Shown: positions 34,740-42,983 of the stretch, in pieces | How the letters are laid out: each line of letters begins with the position of its first letter | Position numbering within the stretch: the stretch's first letter is position 1 | Source: Gammaproteobacteria bacterium | GTDB lineage: Bacteria; Pseudomonadota; Gammaproteobacteria; S012-40 | Direction: 5' to 3' | Assembly: GCA_029881255.1 (NCBI GenBank) | Contig: JAOUMY010000009.1 | Span: forward strand, 1 to 64,000 | Length of the DNA stretch: 64,000 bases | The notes under the pieces: model-generated | Database searches by the model: none | What the model saw: the letters and a program-made list of their open reading frames with translations, nothing else | Told to the model about the DNA's origin: nothing | Program-made: the position numbers and the translations under genes

Positions 34740-35996
34740 CTATCCGAAACGCCGCATTGCGTCCAGCGTCAATCCTGTACCAACGCTCCCAAATCGATCA
34801 CCCTCCACCACATTCACCTGCGGAAAGACGTTCTTCACTACATGTTGCACAGAAGGTAGGCCGGTAGTACCACCGGTTAAGAAGATGCTATCGATTTGCT
34901 CAGGGGAAATCTGCGCTTGCGATAAAGTGTGCCGAATGGTTTGATCAATGCTCGCCAGCTCTTTCTCTGTGGCTTGATCAAACTCCGCACGCTGACACTG
35001 TGGTCGTAAATTGGGTTTTATAAACGCCAGATCAAGCTCAGCTTCAAGATGTTCAGATAGACTAATTTTGCAGGCCTCTACATGGGTAATCAGGCGATGC
35101 CCTTGCTGATCTTTTAACACCTTGAGTAGACGCTCGATCAAATCGGGTTGTTCGGCACAGAGTTTCAATTGCTCTATATAGTTTATATTCGCCCGATCAT
35201 ATTGTTTATGTATCAAATGCCATGTTGCGAGTTGAAAATAGGGAGCGGTTGGCATCTGTAGTCGCGATGTCTCCTGTACATAGCTCTGCATACCAAGCTC
35301 AGGCATCGCCTTGTATAGATTAAAGCGTCGATCAAAATCGTTACCACCGACATGCACGCCCGTAGTAGCCAGAATGTCAGCATAGCGATCTGTTGCGTGT
35401 ATGCGCTGCGGAGACAAACGGATGATGGAAAAATCCGAGGTACCACCGCCAATATCCACAATCATCGCCAGCTCTTCCTGGTGTAACTGTTGCTCGTAGT
35501 TTAAGGCTGCGGCAATGGGCTCAAATTGAAACTCAACATCCTTGAAACCAACGGCGCGATAGACTTCCGCCAGTGCCTGTTGCGCTGAATCATCGGCCTC
35601 CTTATCACCATCCACAAAATGCACCGGGCGCCCCGCCACCACTTGAGTCAGTGTTTCACCGGTTTGCGTTTCCGCACGTTTCTTTAACTCCGAGATAAAG
35701 TCAGCGATGATCTCAGGATAAGTCACGCGACGCATCCCAACTTGAGTTGTTTGATTCATCAGAGACGTACCAAGAATACTCTTTAAAGAGCGCATCAAAC
35801 GCCCATATTCTCCATCGATATAATCATCAATGGCTTCACTGCCAAAACTGGTGCGGTGGTCTTCAAAATGAAAAAACAGGGCACTGGGCATGTTCGCCCG
35901 ACCCGGCTCAACAGGGAGTAAAATCGGATGCCCCTGCTCCACGACGCCAATCGTGGAATTGGATGTTCCAAAATCAATACCGCAAATTGAGTTCAT
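34740..35996 (-). CDS. yegD: Hsp70-like protein YegD
   Basis: This 418-residue protein has only the Hsp70/actin ATPase domain: CGIDFGTSNSTIGV (phosphate 1, about 4-17), MIVDIGGGTSDFSII (phosphate 2, about 188-202) and FLTGGTTGLP (adenosine site, about 373-382). There is no substrate-binding domain, as in E. coli YegD. It acts in the cytoplasm and is chaperone-related, with an ill-defined role. It stands as a single gene. Confidence 0.92.
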   Translation of the reverse strand: MNSICGIDFGTSNSTIGVVEQGHPILLPVEPGRANMPSALFFHFEDHRTSFGSEAIDDYIDGEYGRLMRSLKSILGTSLMNQTTQVGMRRVTYPEIIADFISELKKRAETQTGETLTQVVAGRPVHFVDGDKEADDSAQQALAEVYRAVGFKDVEFQFEPIAAALNYEQQLHQEELAMIVDIGGGTSDFSIIRLSPQRIHATDRYADILATTGVHVGGNDFDRRFNLYKAMPELGMQSYVQETSRLQMPTAPYFQLATWHLIHKQYDRANINYIEQLKLCAEQPDLIERLLKVLKDQQGHRLITHVEACKISLSEHLEAELDLAFIKPNLRPQCQRAEFDQATEKELASIDQTIRHTLSQAQISPEQIDSIFLTGGTTGLPSVQHVVKNVFPQVNVVEGDRFGSVGTGLTLDAMRRFG

Positions 35997-36454
35997 GAAT
36001 CAGGGGCTCTGGCGTGGTAAAAATAAAAGGGTCGACAATATACGCTACATCTCGGCAAAAAAGAATGGATGTGAATGAGTAGATAAATATAGTAGAAATC
36101 AGGGGACACGGTAGATTCGTTTTTTTTCATTGTATAAGCGACCTGGATAGGACGCCAATTACTCACATAAATGTGGTCTGCTTTGCAGTGTTTGCTGCTG
36201 TTAAGGCGTGAGTATAGTTATGTGAGCTATTTGACTATGTGGCTGGTTTATCTCTCATCGCAGAAGCATGACGTTCTAAATTGACTCGTATATATGTGAA
36301 GAGATAATTGTCGATACTTTTTACAATCCTTAATCATAAGGATTTTCCTAGGAAATACAGATCATTGTAAAGTATACAATTCTACTTTTTGGTACAGCAG
36401 TTGCCTTAATTTTTATACGTAATATTGAAGTCTTTATATCGAGGGGGCCTAGTT
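35997..36454. other. Intergenic, no gene
   Basis: About 460 bases between divergent genes, AT-rich with T-runs near 36120. It contains GGGGACACGG near 36104, reminiscent of sequence left around small transposons, but no open frame supports an element. Promoters of yegD and the PEP-CTERM gene must lie here. Confidence 0.45.
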
Positions 36455-37120
36455 ATGTTTATCAATTCCTTCAAATCAAACTTCTTCTCTACTTGCTTAT
36501 TGTGTTTTTCGCTCATAACGATATCTCAGGCAAAAGCGACTGTCATCTACGATAATACGACCAACCCAATCGGTGGAGGAACGGCTCTCAACTATGCACT
36601 GTCGGCAGATGACTTTCAGTTAAGTCAAAATACAACCGTAACCGGAGCGACCATAGGCCTTTACGGTGGAGGTATAAATCTCTGGGATTTGAGCGGTGAA
36701 TGGGCTATTTTCAGTAATGGCCCCAATCAACCCGGCAGCATATTAGCAATTGGTCTTGCTGACAATGCCCAACTGGTAGGAACTGATTATAGTTTTGACT
36801 TTGGCGATAGCGTCATGCTGAACGCAAACACTACCTATTGGTTCGGATTTCATGCACTAAATGGGGGAAACAACGCTGGCTTAGCCTGGCAGAGCCGATC
36901 ATCGCCAATAGGCTCAACCAGTGCGACGATTAGTTTATCAGGTGGCTATACTAATCCTTTAATTGCTAACTACAGCAATTCTTCTGACTGGGTGCTTCAT
37001 TCTTCATTTGACATAGTCTTTCAATTGCACGGATATACAGCTGTTCCAGAACCCTCAGCCATTGCCTTATTCGCCCTCGGCTTGCTGGGGCTAAGCTTTT
37101 CCAGAAAGCACAAGGCATAA
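36455..37120 (+). CDS. PEP-CTERM exported protein
   Basis: ATG 36455 is preferred: GAGGGGG lies 7 bases before it, while the longer frame starts at a TTG. The product (221 residues) has a signal peptide (FFSTCLLCFSLITISQAKA), a Gly/Asn-rich beta domain and the sorting tail VPEPSAIALFALGLLGLSFS followed by RKHKA. PEP-CTERM proteins are processed by an exosortase (EpsH/XrtA type) and often go to the surface or exopolysaccharide matrix. No exosortase gene is in the window. A strong terminator follows. Confidence 0.9.
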   Translation: MFINSFKSNFFSTCLLCFSLITISQAKATVIYDNTTNPIGGGTALNYALSADDFQLSQNTTVTGATIGLYGGGINLWDLSGEWAIFSNGPNQPGSILAIGLADNAQLVGTDYSFDFGDSVMLNANTTYWFGFHALNGGNNAGLAWQSRSSPIGSTSATISLSGGYTNPLIANYSNSSDWVLHSSFDIVFQLHGYTAVPEPSAIALFALGLLGLSFSRKHKA

Positions 37121-37143
37121 AATCTATTCTATACGGCACACAG

Positions 37144-37167
37144 ACCCGCTCTTGTAGCGGGTTTTTT
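37144..37167 (+). terminator. Rho-independent terminator of the PEP-CTERM gene
   Basis: ACCCGCT (37144-37150) and AGCGGGT (37156-37162) form a 7-bp stem with a CTTGT loop, followed by TTTTT. It lies 24 bases after the stop codon. Confidence 0.9.
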
Positions 37168-37179
37168 AGTTTATGAACG

Positions 37180-37230
37180 TCGGTTTCGCCCAGAAGCGGA
37201 CGTAGAGATTTGCCGAAAGCGGACAATCAA
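37180..37230 (+). repeat. GCGGACA-type dispersed motif, two copies
   Basis: GTTTCGCCCAGAAGCGGACG and, 20 bases on, CCGAAAGCGGACAATCA. They resemble the minus-strand copy near 43757-43781 (GTTTCGACCCGAAGCGGACA). Confidence 0.6.
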
Positions 37231-37359
37231 TGCCCAAGTAGATTCTGACTGCATTGCAGCGGAAGCAGCCATTTGAGCAACAACTACTAAACCAAGTCTC
37301 TCTACTAGACGCGGGAATTCAATGGCAAAACTCGTTGGCGAAAACGGAGCATTGCGAAA

Positions 37360-38196
37360 TTATCGTTCGTACCTTGCAGATTCCCACGCGTGTATTGCAT
37401 GCATTCTGGTCTCGCCCCAATGATACCCGCCAAGCTTACCACTTTGTTGTATGACACGATGACAAGGAATTAGAAAAGCGACTGGATTTGCGCCTATCGC
37501 TGTGCCGACGGCGCGAGCAGCACGCGGCCTTCCTACTTTAGACGCAACCTGAGTGTAGCTTGTCACCGTTCCAGGCGGTATTTCCAACAATGCCTTCCAT
37601 ACACTAATTTGAAAATTTGTTCCGGTAACATGCATAGAAAGTGGCCGATCTAATTTCATATCCCTGGCAAACATTGACTCAATAACTTCAGACGTGCCTT
37701 CATAATTTTCACGCAGAACAGCATGAGGCCACTTTCTAATTAATTCGTCCAAGTGGGTATCTGTATCATTTCCACTTAAAAACGCCAGTTTGCAGATTCC
37801 CTTTGGAGTTATGGCAATAAATATGTTTCCAAAAGGAGTGGCATGTATAGCATGCTCTATAGCAATACCGGCACCGCCCTTTTTGTATTCGCCTGGTGTG
37901 ACGGCTTCTAAATGTACAAAATGATCATACAACCGCGAACCGCTACTTAATCCTACTGCGTCTGAAACCTCCAATAGGGATTTAGATTCAGATTCAGATA
38001 GTAATTGTTTTGCGCGTTCTACGGTAAGTATCTGCAAGAATTTTTTTGGCGTCACACCGGCCCACCTAGAAAAAAGGCGTTGAAAATGGAACGGACTCAT
38101 ATGCAAATGCGCAGAGATTTCCTCAAGAGAAGGTTGCTGAGTTATACGTTCACTTATAAATGAGATAGCCTTAGCTATCCGTTCATAGTCAGACAT
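37360..38196 (-). CDS. Ada-like AraC regulator fused to O6-methylguanine-DNA methyltransferase
   Basis: The protein has 278 residues. An AraC-type helix-turn-helix pair occupies about 1-105 (SLEEISAHLHMSPFHFQRLF and SLLEVSDAVGLSSGSRLYDH). The methyltransferase follows, with the suicide cysteine in IPCHRV (Cys245). The N-terminal Cys-rich phosphotriester-sensing domain of E. coli Ada is absent, so this is the shorter form. It repairs O6-alkylguanine by moving the alkyl group to Cys245 and may activate its own gene. Its start codon overlaps the end of a short-chain dehydrogenase remnant. Confidence 0.93.
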   Translation of the reverse strand: MSDYERIAKAISFISERITQQPSLEEISAHLHMSPFHFQRLFSRWAGVTPKKFLQILTVERAKQLLSESESKSLLEVSDAVGLSSGSRLYDHFVHLEAVTPGEYKKGGAGIAIEHAIHATPFGNIFIAITPKGICKLAFLSGNDTDTHLDELIRKWPHAVLRENYEGTSEVIESMFARDMKLDRPLSMHVTGTNFQISVWKALLEIPPGTVTSYTQVASKVGRPRAARAVGTAIGANPVAFLIPCHRVIQQSGKLGGYHWGETRMHAIHAWESARYER

Positions 38197-38323
38197 GGTT
38201 GTTTATCCAGCTATCGAAAGCCACGCTAGCAAATAGTTTTGAAGTGGCATACCCAATTCCCGAACTAGCCCCGGTGACAATGGCAATTTTTTCAGATAAT
38301 AATTCATGATTCTGGCCGTCCAC
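38189..38323 (-). pseudogene. Short-chain dehydrogenase N-terminal remnant
   Basis: A 44-codon minus-strand frame (GTG 38323 to TGA 38189) reads LLSEKIAIVTGASSGIGYAT, the nucleotide-binding start (TGxxxGIG) of a short-chain dehydrogenase, then loses similarity and stops at the Ada-like gene start. The rest of the domain, including YxxxK, is missing. It looks like a decayed gene truncated by a deletion that brought the Ada-like gene next to it. Confidence 0.75.
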
Positions 38324-38483
38324 AATATCTTCTAGTAGAAACACATTATGGAAGGTCAGCCCAGTTTACTCGACCCGAATCTTGCTACATTGTCTACTTA
38401 AGACATAACAGCTGCTATACGGACACCGGTAGACCCGTGGATAAGTTGCAAAGAGTCGAGTGAGTCCTATTTGTCAATAGCCT

Positions 38484-38528
38484 AAATGTCCGCAAACAAT
38501 ATTAAAACGGCCAATACCGGACACTGAA
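38484..38528. repeat. GCGGACA-type dispersed motif pair
   Basis: ATGTCCGCAAAC (minus orientation, about 38486) and GGCCAATACCGGACACTGA (about 38509-38527). This arrangement recurs at 39340-39360 and 40045-40063. Confidence 0.55.
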
Positions 38529-38536
38529 AGAAATGC

Positions 38537-38556
38537 TATTACTCTGACCCGATTTT
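38537..38556 (-). repeat. AATCGGGTCAGA-type motif after a stop codon
   Basis: On the minus strand this reads AAAATCGGGTCAGAGTAATA, a few bases past the stop codon of the pseudouridine synthase gene. It matches the copy after yegD. Confidence 0.6.
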
Positions 38557-38561
38557 GATGA

Positions 38562-39233
38562 CTAAAACGGGCAGGTACTCTCCCCTTCTATCCGCTCACC
38601 CGTGACAGGATGATCAAACGTTACACTCGTCGCGTGTAACATCAAACGACTGGCCATAGAAAACGCCTCATCTGTCCCATATAGATCGCAGCCCAAAATG
38701 GGATGCCCTAATTCTCGGCTGTGGATACGCAGTTGATGCGTACGACCCGAAACCGGTTTAAACAGCACTCTTGTTGCAAAAGGTTCCTCCATGCGTTCTA
38801 TTACCTGATAATGTGTCAATGCCCATTTACCGGTTTCATAACATATCTTTTGTAGCGGAAAATTTGGCCTATCTTTTGCGACGGGCAGATTGATACAACC
38901 CTCATCCTCGATAAGATGTCCATGCAATAGAGCCGTGTAGGTCTTGGTCACAGTGCGACGCTTGAATTGTTCACAGAGGTGCGCATTTACTACTTTATTC
39001 AAAGCCACGACCAAAACACCCGAGGTACCGAAATCGAGACGATGAATCATCGTCGCGTCGGGGAATAGCTTGACCAAACGGAAATGAACCGAGTCTTTGT
39101 TTAATGGATGCTTTCCCGACAAGGTCAACAAGCCCGTTGGCTTGTTGATTAATAGGAGATGTTGATCTTTATAAAGAACCTCTAATTCTTCGTCGCAGAA
39201 GGGAACGATAAAGGGATCGGCTTGTGGCTGCAT
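38562..39233 (-). CDS. RluA-family RNA pseudouridine synthase
   Basis: The protein has 223 residues. The catalytic motif is HRLDFGTSGVLV, with Asp67, preceded by LLINKPTGLLT and followed by PVSGRTHQLRIH and HPILGCDLYG. There is no S4 RNA-binding domain, so it is closest in size to the short RluA/TruC-like enzymes that modify 23S rRNA or tRNA uridines. The exact target site is not decidable from sequence. Confidence 0.93.
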   Translation of the reverse strand: MQPQADPFIVPFCDEELEVLYKDQHLLLINKPTGLLTLSGKHPLNKDSVHFRLVKLFPDATMIHRLDFGTSGVLVVALNKVVNAHLCEQFKRRTVTKTYTALLHGHLIEDEGCINLPVAKDRPNFPLQKICYETGKWALTHYQVIERMEEPFATRVLFKPVSGRTHQLRIHSRELGHPILGCDLYGTDEAFSMASRLMLHATSVTFDHPVTGERIEGESTCPF

Positions 39234-39339
39234 AGTGGTTTTTTGTTAAAAAGGTATAAAATCATCACACTGAGACGGCGTATATTAAAACAAGCCGAGC
39301 ACCGTGCCCACTTATTTTGCCCGATAGTCTTTCATACGT

Positions 39340-39445
39340 AATCGGCCACACGCGGACACTCAAAGAACGATAACGGACATTAGTATTCTAGAAGAGTCTG
39401 TGCTCCACACCCAATTCTCACATAATTCTATAGCGGACTTAAATG
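39340..39445 (+). repeat. GCGGACA-type dispersed motif, three copies
   Basis: CGGCCACACGCGGACACTCA (about 39342), AACGGACATTAG (about 39381) and TAGCGGACTTAAATGG (about 39430), within 105 bases upstream of the VF530-type gene. Confidence 0.55.
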
Positions 39446-39514
39446 GGCTATAATGCGTCTTTGAACACTTTCCACCTTATTTGATCCGTCATTCACCCCG
39501 GGAATCCAGTTAGA

Positions 39515-39955
39515 ATGAGTAATGAGTCAAACTATCTAAACCATCCACTGCGCGGACTTGGCTTGAAAAGCTTATTGACAGAAATAATAGATCACTACGG
39601 TTTTGAAATCCTCGATGCTTATTTAAATCTCAACTGTTTTAAAACCAAACCGAGCCTCGATTCCAGTATAAATTTTTTAAAAAAGACTGACTGGGCTAGA
39701 GAAAAAGTTGAGAATTTCTATTTGTATGAGTTTAAAAACTTACCCAGACCATCATCCGAACAGCTATTGATACCTCCGAGAGAGCGAATTATCCCAGAAG
39801 GCCAGGAACCCAGCGAACCCAAAATACTGACACTCAAAGATGCTGAACTTTTATATGAAAAGCGCCCAAGAAAATCAACGGAGCGGAACACGAAAAAGCG
39901 CTCTCCTTCAGATAAAAAAGCCGACCCCTGGGCCAAAGCCCGACAGAAAAAGTAA
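39515..39955 (+). CDS. VF530 (DUF2132) family protein with basic tail
   Basis: The protein has 146 residues. The first ~70 match the VF530 fold: HPLRGLGLKSLLTEIIDHYG, then NCFKTKPSLDSSINFLKKT and WAREKVENFYLYEF. Family members are small helical proteins that bind DNA. The extension after residue 75 is Pro-, Lys- and Arg-rich (KRPRKSTERNTKKRSPSDKK), consistent with nucleic-acid binding and longer than the usual ~75-residue family member. Function unknown. Confidence 0.85.
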   Translation: MSNESNYLNHPLRGLGLKSLLTEIIDHYGFEILDAYLNLNCFKTKPSLDSSINFLKKTDWAREKVENFYLYEFKNLPRPSSEQLLIPPRERIIPEGQEPSEPKILTLKDAELLYEKRPRKSTERNTKKRSPSDKKADPWAKARQKK

Positions 39956-40044
39956 AAGGGCTCCCACATATTTATCTAAAATCGTCGACGGTTTTTGTTT
40001 AATGAGACCGGCTTTCAAACAACTAGAGTTACGAACGGTATTGT

Positions 40045-40063
40045 CGGCCAATAGCGGACATAC
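40045..40063 (+). repeat. GCGGACA-type dispersed motif at edge of the integrase island
   Basis: GGCCAATAGCGGACATACA lies about 90 bases upstream of the recombinase gene. The nearest copy on the other side of the island is inverted (43757-43781). Confidence 0.5.
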
Positions 40064-40154
40064 AGATTGAATTGTTGACCCTTTTACTTCGTGTAATTCC
40101 TCATAAACGCTTTCTATACTTTAAGACTCCTCCAGTTCTCAGAGGAGTACAGAA

Positions 40155-40790
40155 ATGCCTAATACATCAGTAAATAACTCAGCTATAAAACAGCCTGAGC
40201 CATGGAATAAACACAAGCTCATTGGTCAGAAGCCACCGCTCAAACTCAAGGAAATCTGGGCAATCCGCATACGACTACAGCTTGCCAATGCCACCAAGGA
40301 ACTCGCTTTATTTAACCTGGCAATAGACAGCAAACTCCGTGGTTGTGACCTTGTAAAACTCAAGGTTCGAGATGTCGCACACGGCACCAAGGTAATGTCT
40401 CGTACCATGATCTTGCAGCAAAAAACCAAACGTCCGGTTCAGTTTGAGATTACGCAACAAACGAGGGAGTCTTTGGGTGCATGGATCGCTGAAGCAAAAT
40501 TCCGATCCGATGATTACCTCTTTCCAAGCCGCATACACGAAACTCCCCATCTCTCAACCCGCCACTATTCGAGGATTGTGAAATCATGGGTTTCTTTAAT
40601 TGGTCTTGATCCTAGCGACTATGGAACGCATTCGCTCCGGAGAACCAAGGCTACATTGATCTATAGGCGTACGAAGAATATAAGGGCTGTTCAGTTGCTG
40701 CTTGGGCATACCAAGCTTGAAAGCACTATTCGATATCTTGGGATTGAGGTTGACGATGCGCTAGAAATAGCCGAACAGACGGAAATTTAA
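40155..40790 (+). CDS. Tyrosine recombinase/integrase, short form
   Basis: The 211-residue catalytic domain has a full set of active-site residues: Arg in SKLRGCDL, Lys in the QQKTKRP hairpin, HSLRRTKA (HxxR), LGHTK (His) and Tyr in STIRYLGIE. It lacks the long N-terminal arm-binding domain, like the FimB/FimE-size recombinases. GAGGAG precedes the start by about 9 bases. It faces four minus-strand accessory genes, so it may mobilise them. No tRNA gene or clear attachment site is seen beside it. Confidence 0.9.
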   Translation: MPNTSVNNSAIKQPEPWNKHKLIGQKPPLKLKEIWAIRIRLQLANATKELALFNLAIDSKLRGCDLVKLKVRDVAHGTKVMSRTMILQQKTKRPVQFEITQQTRESLGAWIAEAKFRSDDYLFPSRIHETPHLSTRHYSRIVKSWVSLIGLDPSDYGTHSLRRTKATLIYRRTKNIRAVQLLLGHTKLESTIRYLGIEVDDALEIAEQTEI

Positions 40791-40825
40791 ATACTTTTCT
40801 CACAAGTAAGCATTCGTTTAAGCAA

Positions 40826-41173
40826 TCATTTAATCGTCCAAGCATTACCATGACCAGATTTGTATCCGTAATATTTTTGTTTGAATCCAGTCATCGCGGC
40901 CACATATTGAGAGAGTATTAGAGTTACGTCGCTAGCTTGTGGAACTTCATCTTCATCCAACATATCCAAGAACTCGATAGAATCTTCATTTTCAAGAATA
41001 ATCCTGATTTTACCGAGAAGCCTATTAACGATTTTTATTTTACTTTTACTAACAGCAGAATCAGGTTTCTTTTTAGATAGCTCCTTAAATTCTTCATACA
41101 TAGACTTTAACAATGGCATCGTCGTATCGTGTGCATTAGCTAGTTCTAACGTTGTTTCTGACTTTTCTTTCAT
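40826..41173 (-). CDS. Small helical protein, paralogue of 41179-41598
   Basis: The protein has 115 residues, acidic and helical, with no known family. It shares with its upstream neighbour a core reading KKPDSAVSKSKIKIVNRLL, LDEDEVPQASDV and LILSQYVA. The two genes are 5 bases apart and clearly arose by duplication. It is the last gene of the four-gene minus-strand operon with the nuclease, and may be an accessory or immunity-like subunit. Confidence 0.72.
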   Translation of the reverse strand: MKEKSETTLELANAHDTTMPLLKSMYEEFKELSKKKPDSAVSKSKIKIVNRLLGKIRIILENEDSIEFLDMLDEDEVPQASDVTLILSQYVAAMTGFKQKYYGYKSGHGNAWTIK

Positions 41174-41178
41174 TCCAG

Positions 41179-41583
41179 CTAGTCCTTCAATTTCTTAGGT
41201 TTTACTGTCCTTATTTCAATCATGCCGTCTTCATCTACGTCATCGTCCGATTCTCCTTTTACACGCCAGTACCAGGTGCCGTATGAGTTAACCACGTTAT
41301 CTGACCGTAATTTTTCAAAACATTGAAGATACTGAGATAAGATAAAAACCACATCACTAGTTTGAGGTACATCATCTTCATCAAACAAATCAAAGTCATC
41401 AAATGGCCTATACTTATTTGTTAAAAAGTTGTTGCTATCCTGCACAAGCTTATTGATAAACTTAAGTTTGAATTTATTAACCGCGTCGTTCGGATTCTTC
41501 TTGGACAACAATGCTATCTCATCATACACGCTTATAAGTTGACCAGAGAGCTTTTCGAACTTATCTACATCTTTCTTATCCAT
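41179..41583 (-). CDS. Small helical protein, paralogue of 40826-41173
   Basis: ATG 41583 is favoured because AAGGGA lies 6 bases before it; an upstream ATG at 41598 would overlap the nuclease stop in an ATGA. About 134 residues. It shares KKNPNDAVNKFKLKFINKL, FDEDDVPQTSDV and FILSQYLQ with the downstream gene and ends in a charged tail (ESDDDVDEDGMIE...KPKKLKD). Function unknown. Confidence 0.73.
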   Translation of the reverse strand: MDKKDVDKFEKLSGQLISVYDEIALLSKKNPNDAVNKFKLKFINKLVQDSNNFLTNKYRPFDDFDLFDEDDVPQTSDVVFILSQYLQCFEKLRSDNVVNSYGTWYWRVKGESDDDVDEDGMIEIRTVKPKKLKD

Positions 41584-41594
41584 TTTAATTCCCT

Positions 41595-42971
41595 TCATGA
41601 TGGACAGCTTCTTCTGAACTCCACATACTTTTTCTTTAGTACTTCAATAGGAGCTCTTTGCTTACTCTCGTATACATCAACCATGAGCTTTAGATCCTCA
41701 TCAGTAACTGCAATAATACACTTTCTCTGAGAAGACCAGAGGTCAATTGTATTCTGGAACATAGCTTTAGGTAAGTCATTTCGTGTAAGAAAAACCCCAA
41801 AATTACCTAAACCTGTCTGCAAATATCGATTTAGCTGATTTATATGATCACGCTCTATTTTTTTAACATTTTTCATTTCAAAAACAAGCTGCCTATTTCC
41901 GTAGTCGGCAAATATTTCGTCCAAAAAATCCACATCTCTATTGTTGTAAAATATTAGATCTCTAATGTGTCGGCCAGACTCTGTTCTACTTTGCGTTTGA
42001 GCAAAATCTAGATGAGGATAAAATAGTGAAGCGAGAAGGTCTGCAGACAAATCTTCATATTTAGTATCTGCTCCACCTTCTTTTCCAGAGTTTAGTTTTA
42101 ATATTTCTTTTAGTTTTCTCTTTGCCGAAACCACTGGGATTTGGCTAAACAAGGGATCATTTTTACAGTCCGCAGACGTTTTATCTTTGTTCTTTATATA
42201 TTCTTCAACGACCCCGTAATTTTCTCTATTAAAATTCAGAACTTTAACTCGTTCTTGTGGTTCATCAGGGTGAAAAATATCATCTCTAGGACAATAAGAA
42301 CGAAAGTAGTCTTCGTAATTTATCCAAGGATTAAACCTCAACCATCTTTTAGGCGTGAAAATTAGCGGTTCTTTAGTTTGGGGATTTACAGGTAAATACG
42401 CCTTTTCGTTAGTGTCAAAGTCATGTTTCTTGTAATTATAAACTGAATCTAGAATAACCCCTTCTGTTGGTATTTCATGTAATTCGCATTGTTCGATGGT
42501 GTAGTCGATAAGAAATGACTTTATATAGTTACACGCGATATCACTCACACGGTCTTTTGAAACACCATTAACATATAACTGAATAGCTTCAAAGTGTGTA
42601 AACCCAAACTGGCTGTATTCAGGAATATCGCGAAAAAGTGACAGTATATCCACAGCCTGGTCTTTACTGATCTTGTGGCCTTTACGGGTCTTAGAAACAC
42701 CGAGCCCTACTTCTCCGCACTCTGATAGAATTACAAGGACCGATACAGCTTCCTCTTCCCGCCCTTTCTTCAGAAGATAGTTAAGATGATTAAACGAGTT
42801 TGCAATCGCTGTATGGAGTGCCTGATCCTGTTGAGATGGAGATTTCCACAGGAGAAAGGGATCAACATATAGCGGAATATCCTCGTTAAAAAACTGAATG
42901 GCAAAATCAAGCTCTGCCTGGCTTTTATGTATTCCGTGATAGTCGGTAAGTCTTGGTCTTATCAGGTCCAT
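41595..42971 (-). CDS. Putative PD-(D/E)XK-type nuclease
   Basis: The protein has 458 residues. The last ~140 look like a restriction-endonuclease fold: SGRHIRDLIFYNN (acidic residue), DYGNRQLVFEMKNVKKI (E-x-K), then NQLNRYLQTGLGNFGVFLTR, a typical layout of Mrr-like and related nucleases. The first ~300 residues match nothing I recognise and could sense a trigger or bind a target. It is in an operon with the membrane protein upstream (12-base gap) and the two small paralogues downstream. With the convergent recombinase, a defence role is inferred. Confidence 0.72.
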   Translation of the reverse strand: MDLIRPRLTDYHGIHKSQAELDFAIQFFNEDIPLYVDPFLLWKSPSQQDQALHTAIANSFNHLNYLLKKGREEEAVSVLVILSECGEVGLGVSKTRKGHKISKDQAVDILSLFRDIPEYSQFGFTHFEAIQLYVNGVSKDRVSDIACNYIKSFLIDYTIEQCELHEIPTEGVILDSVYNYKKHDFDTNEKAYLPVNPQTKEPLIFTPKRWLRFNPWINYEDYFRSYCPRDDIFHPDEPQERVKVLNFNRENYGVVEEYIKNKDKTSADCKNDPLFSQIPVVSAKRKLKEILKLNSGKEGGADTKYEDLSADLLASLFYPHLDFAQTQSRTESGRHIRDLIFYNNRDVDFLDEIFADYGNRQLVFEMKNVKKIERDHINQLNRYLQTGLGNFGVFLTRNDLPKAMFQNTIDLWSSQRKCIIAVTDEDLKLMVDVYESKQRAPIEVLKKKYVEFRRSCPS

Positions 42972-42983
42972 ACTATCTTCTTT

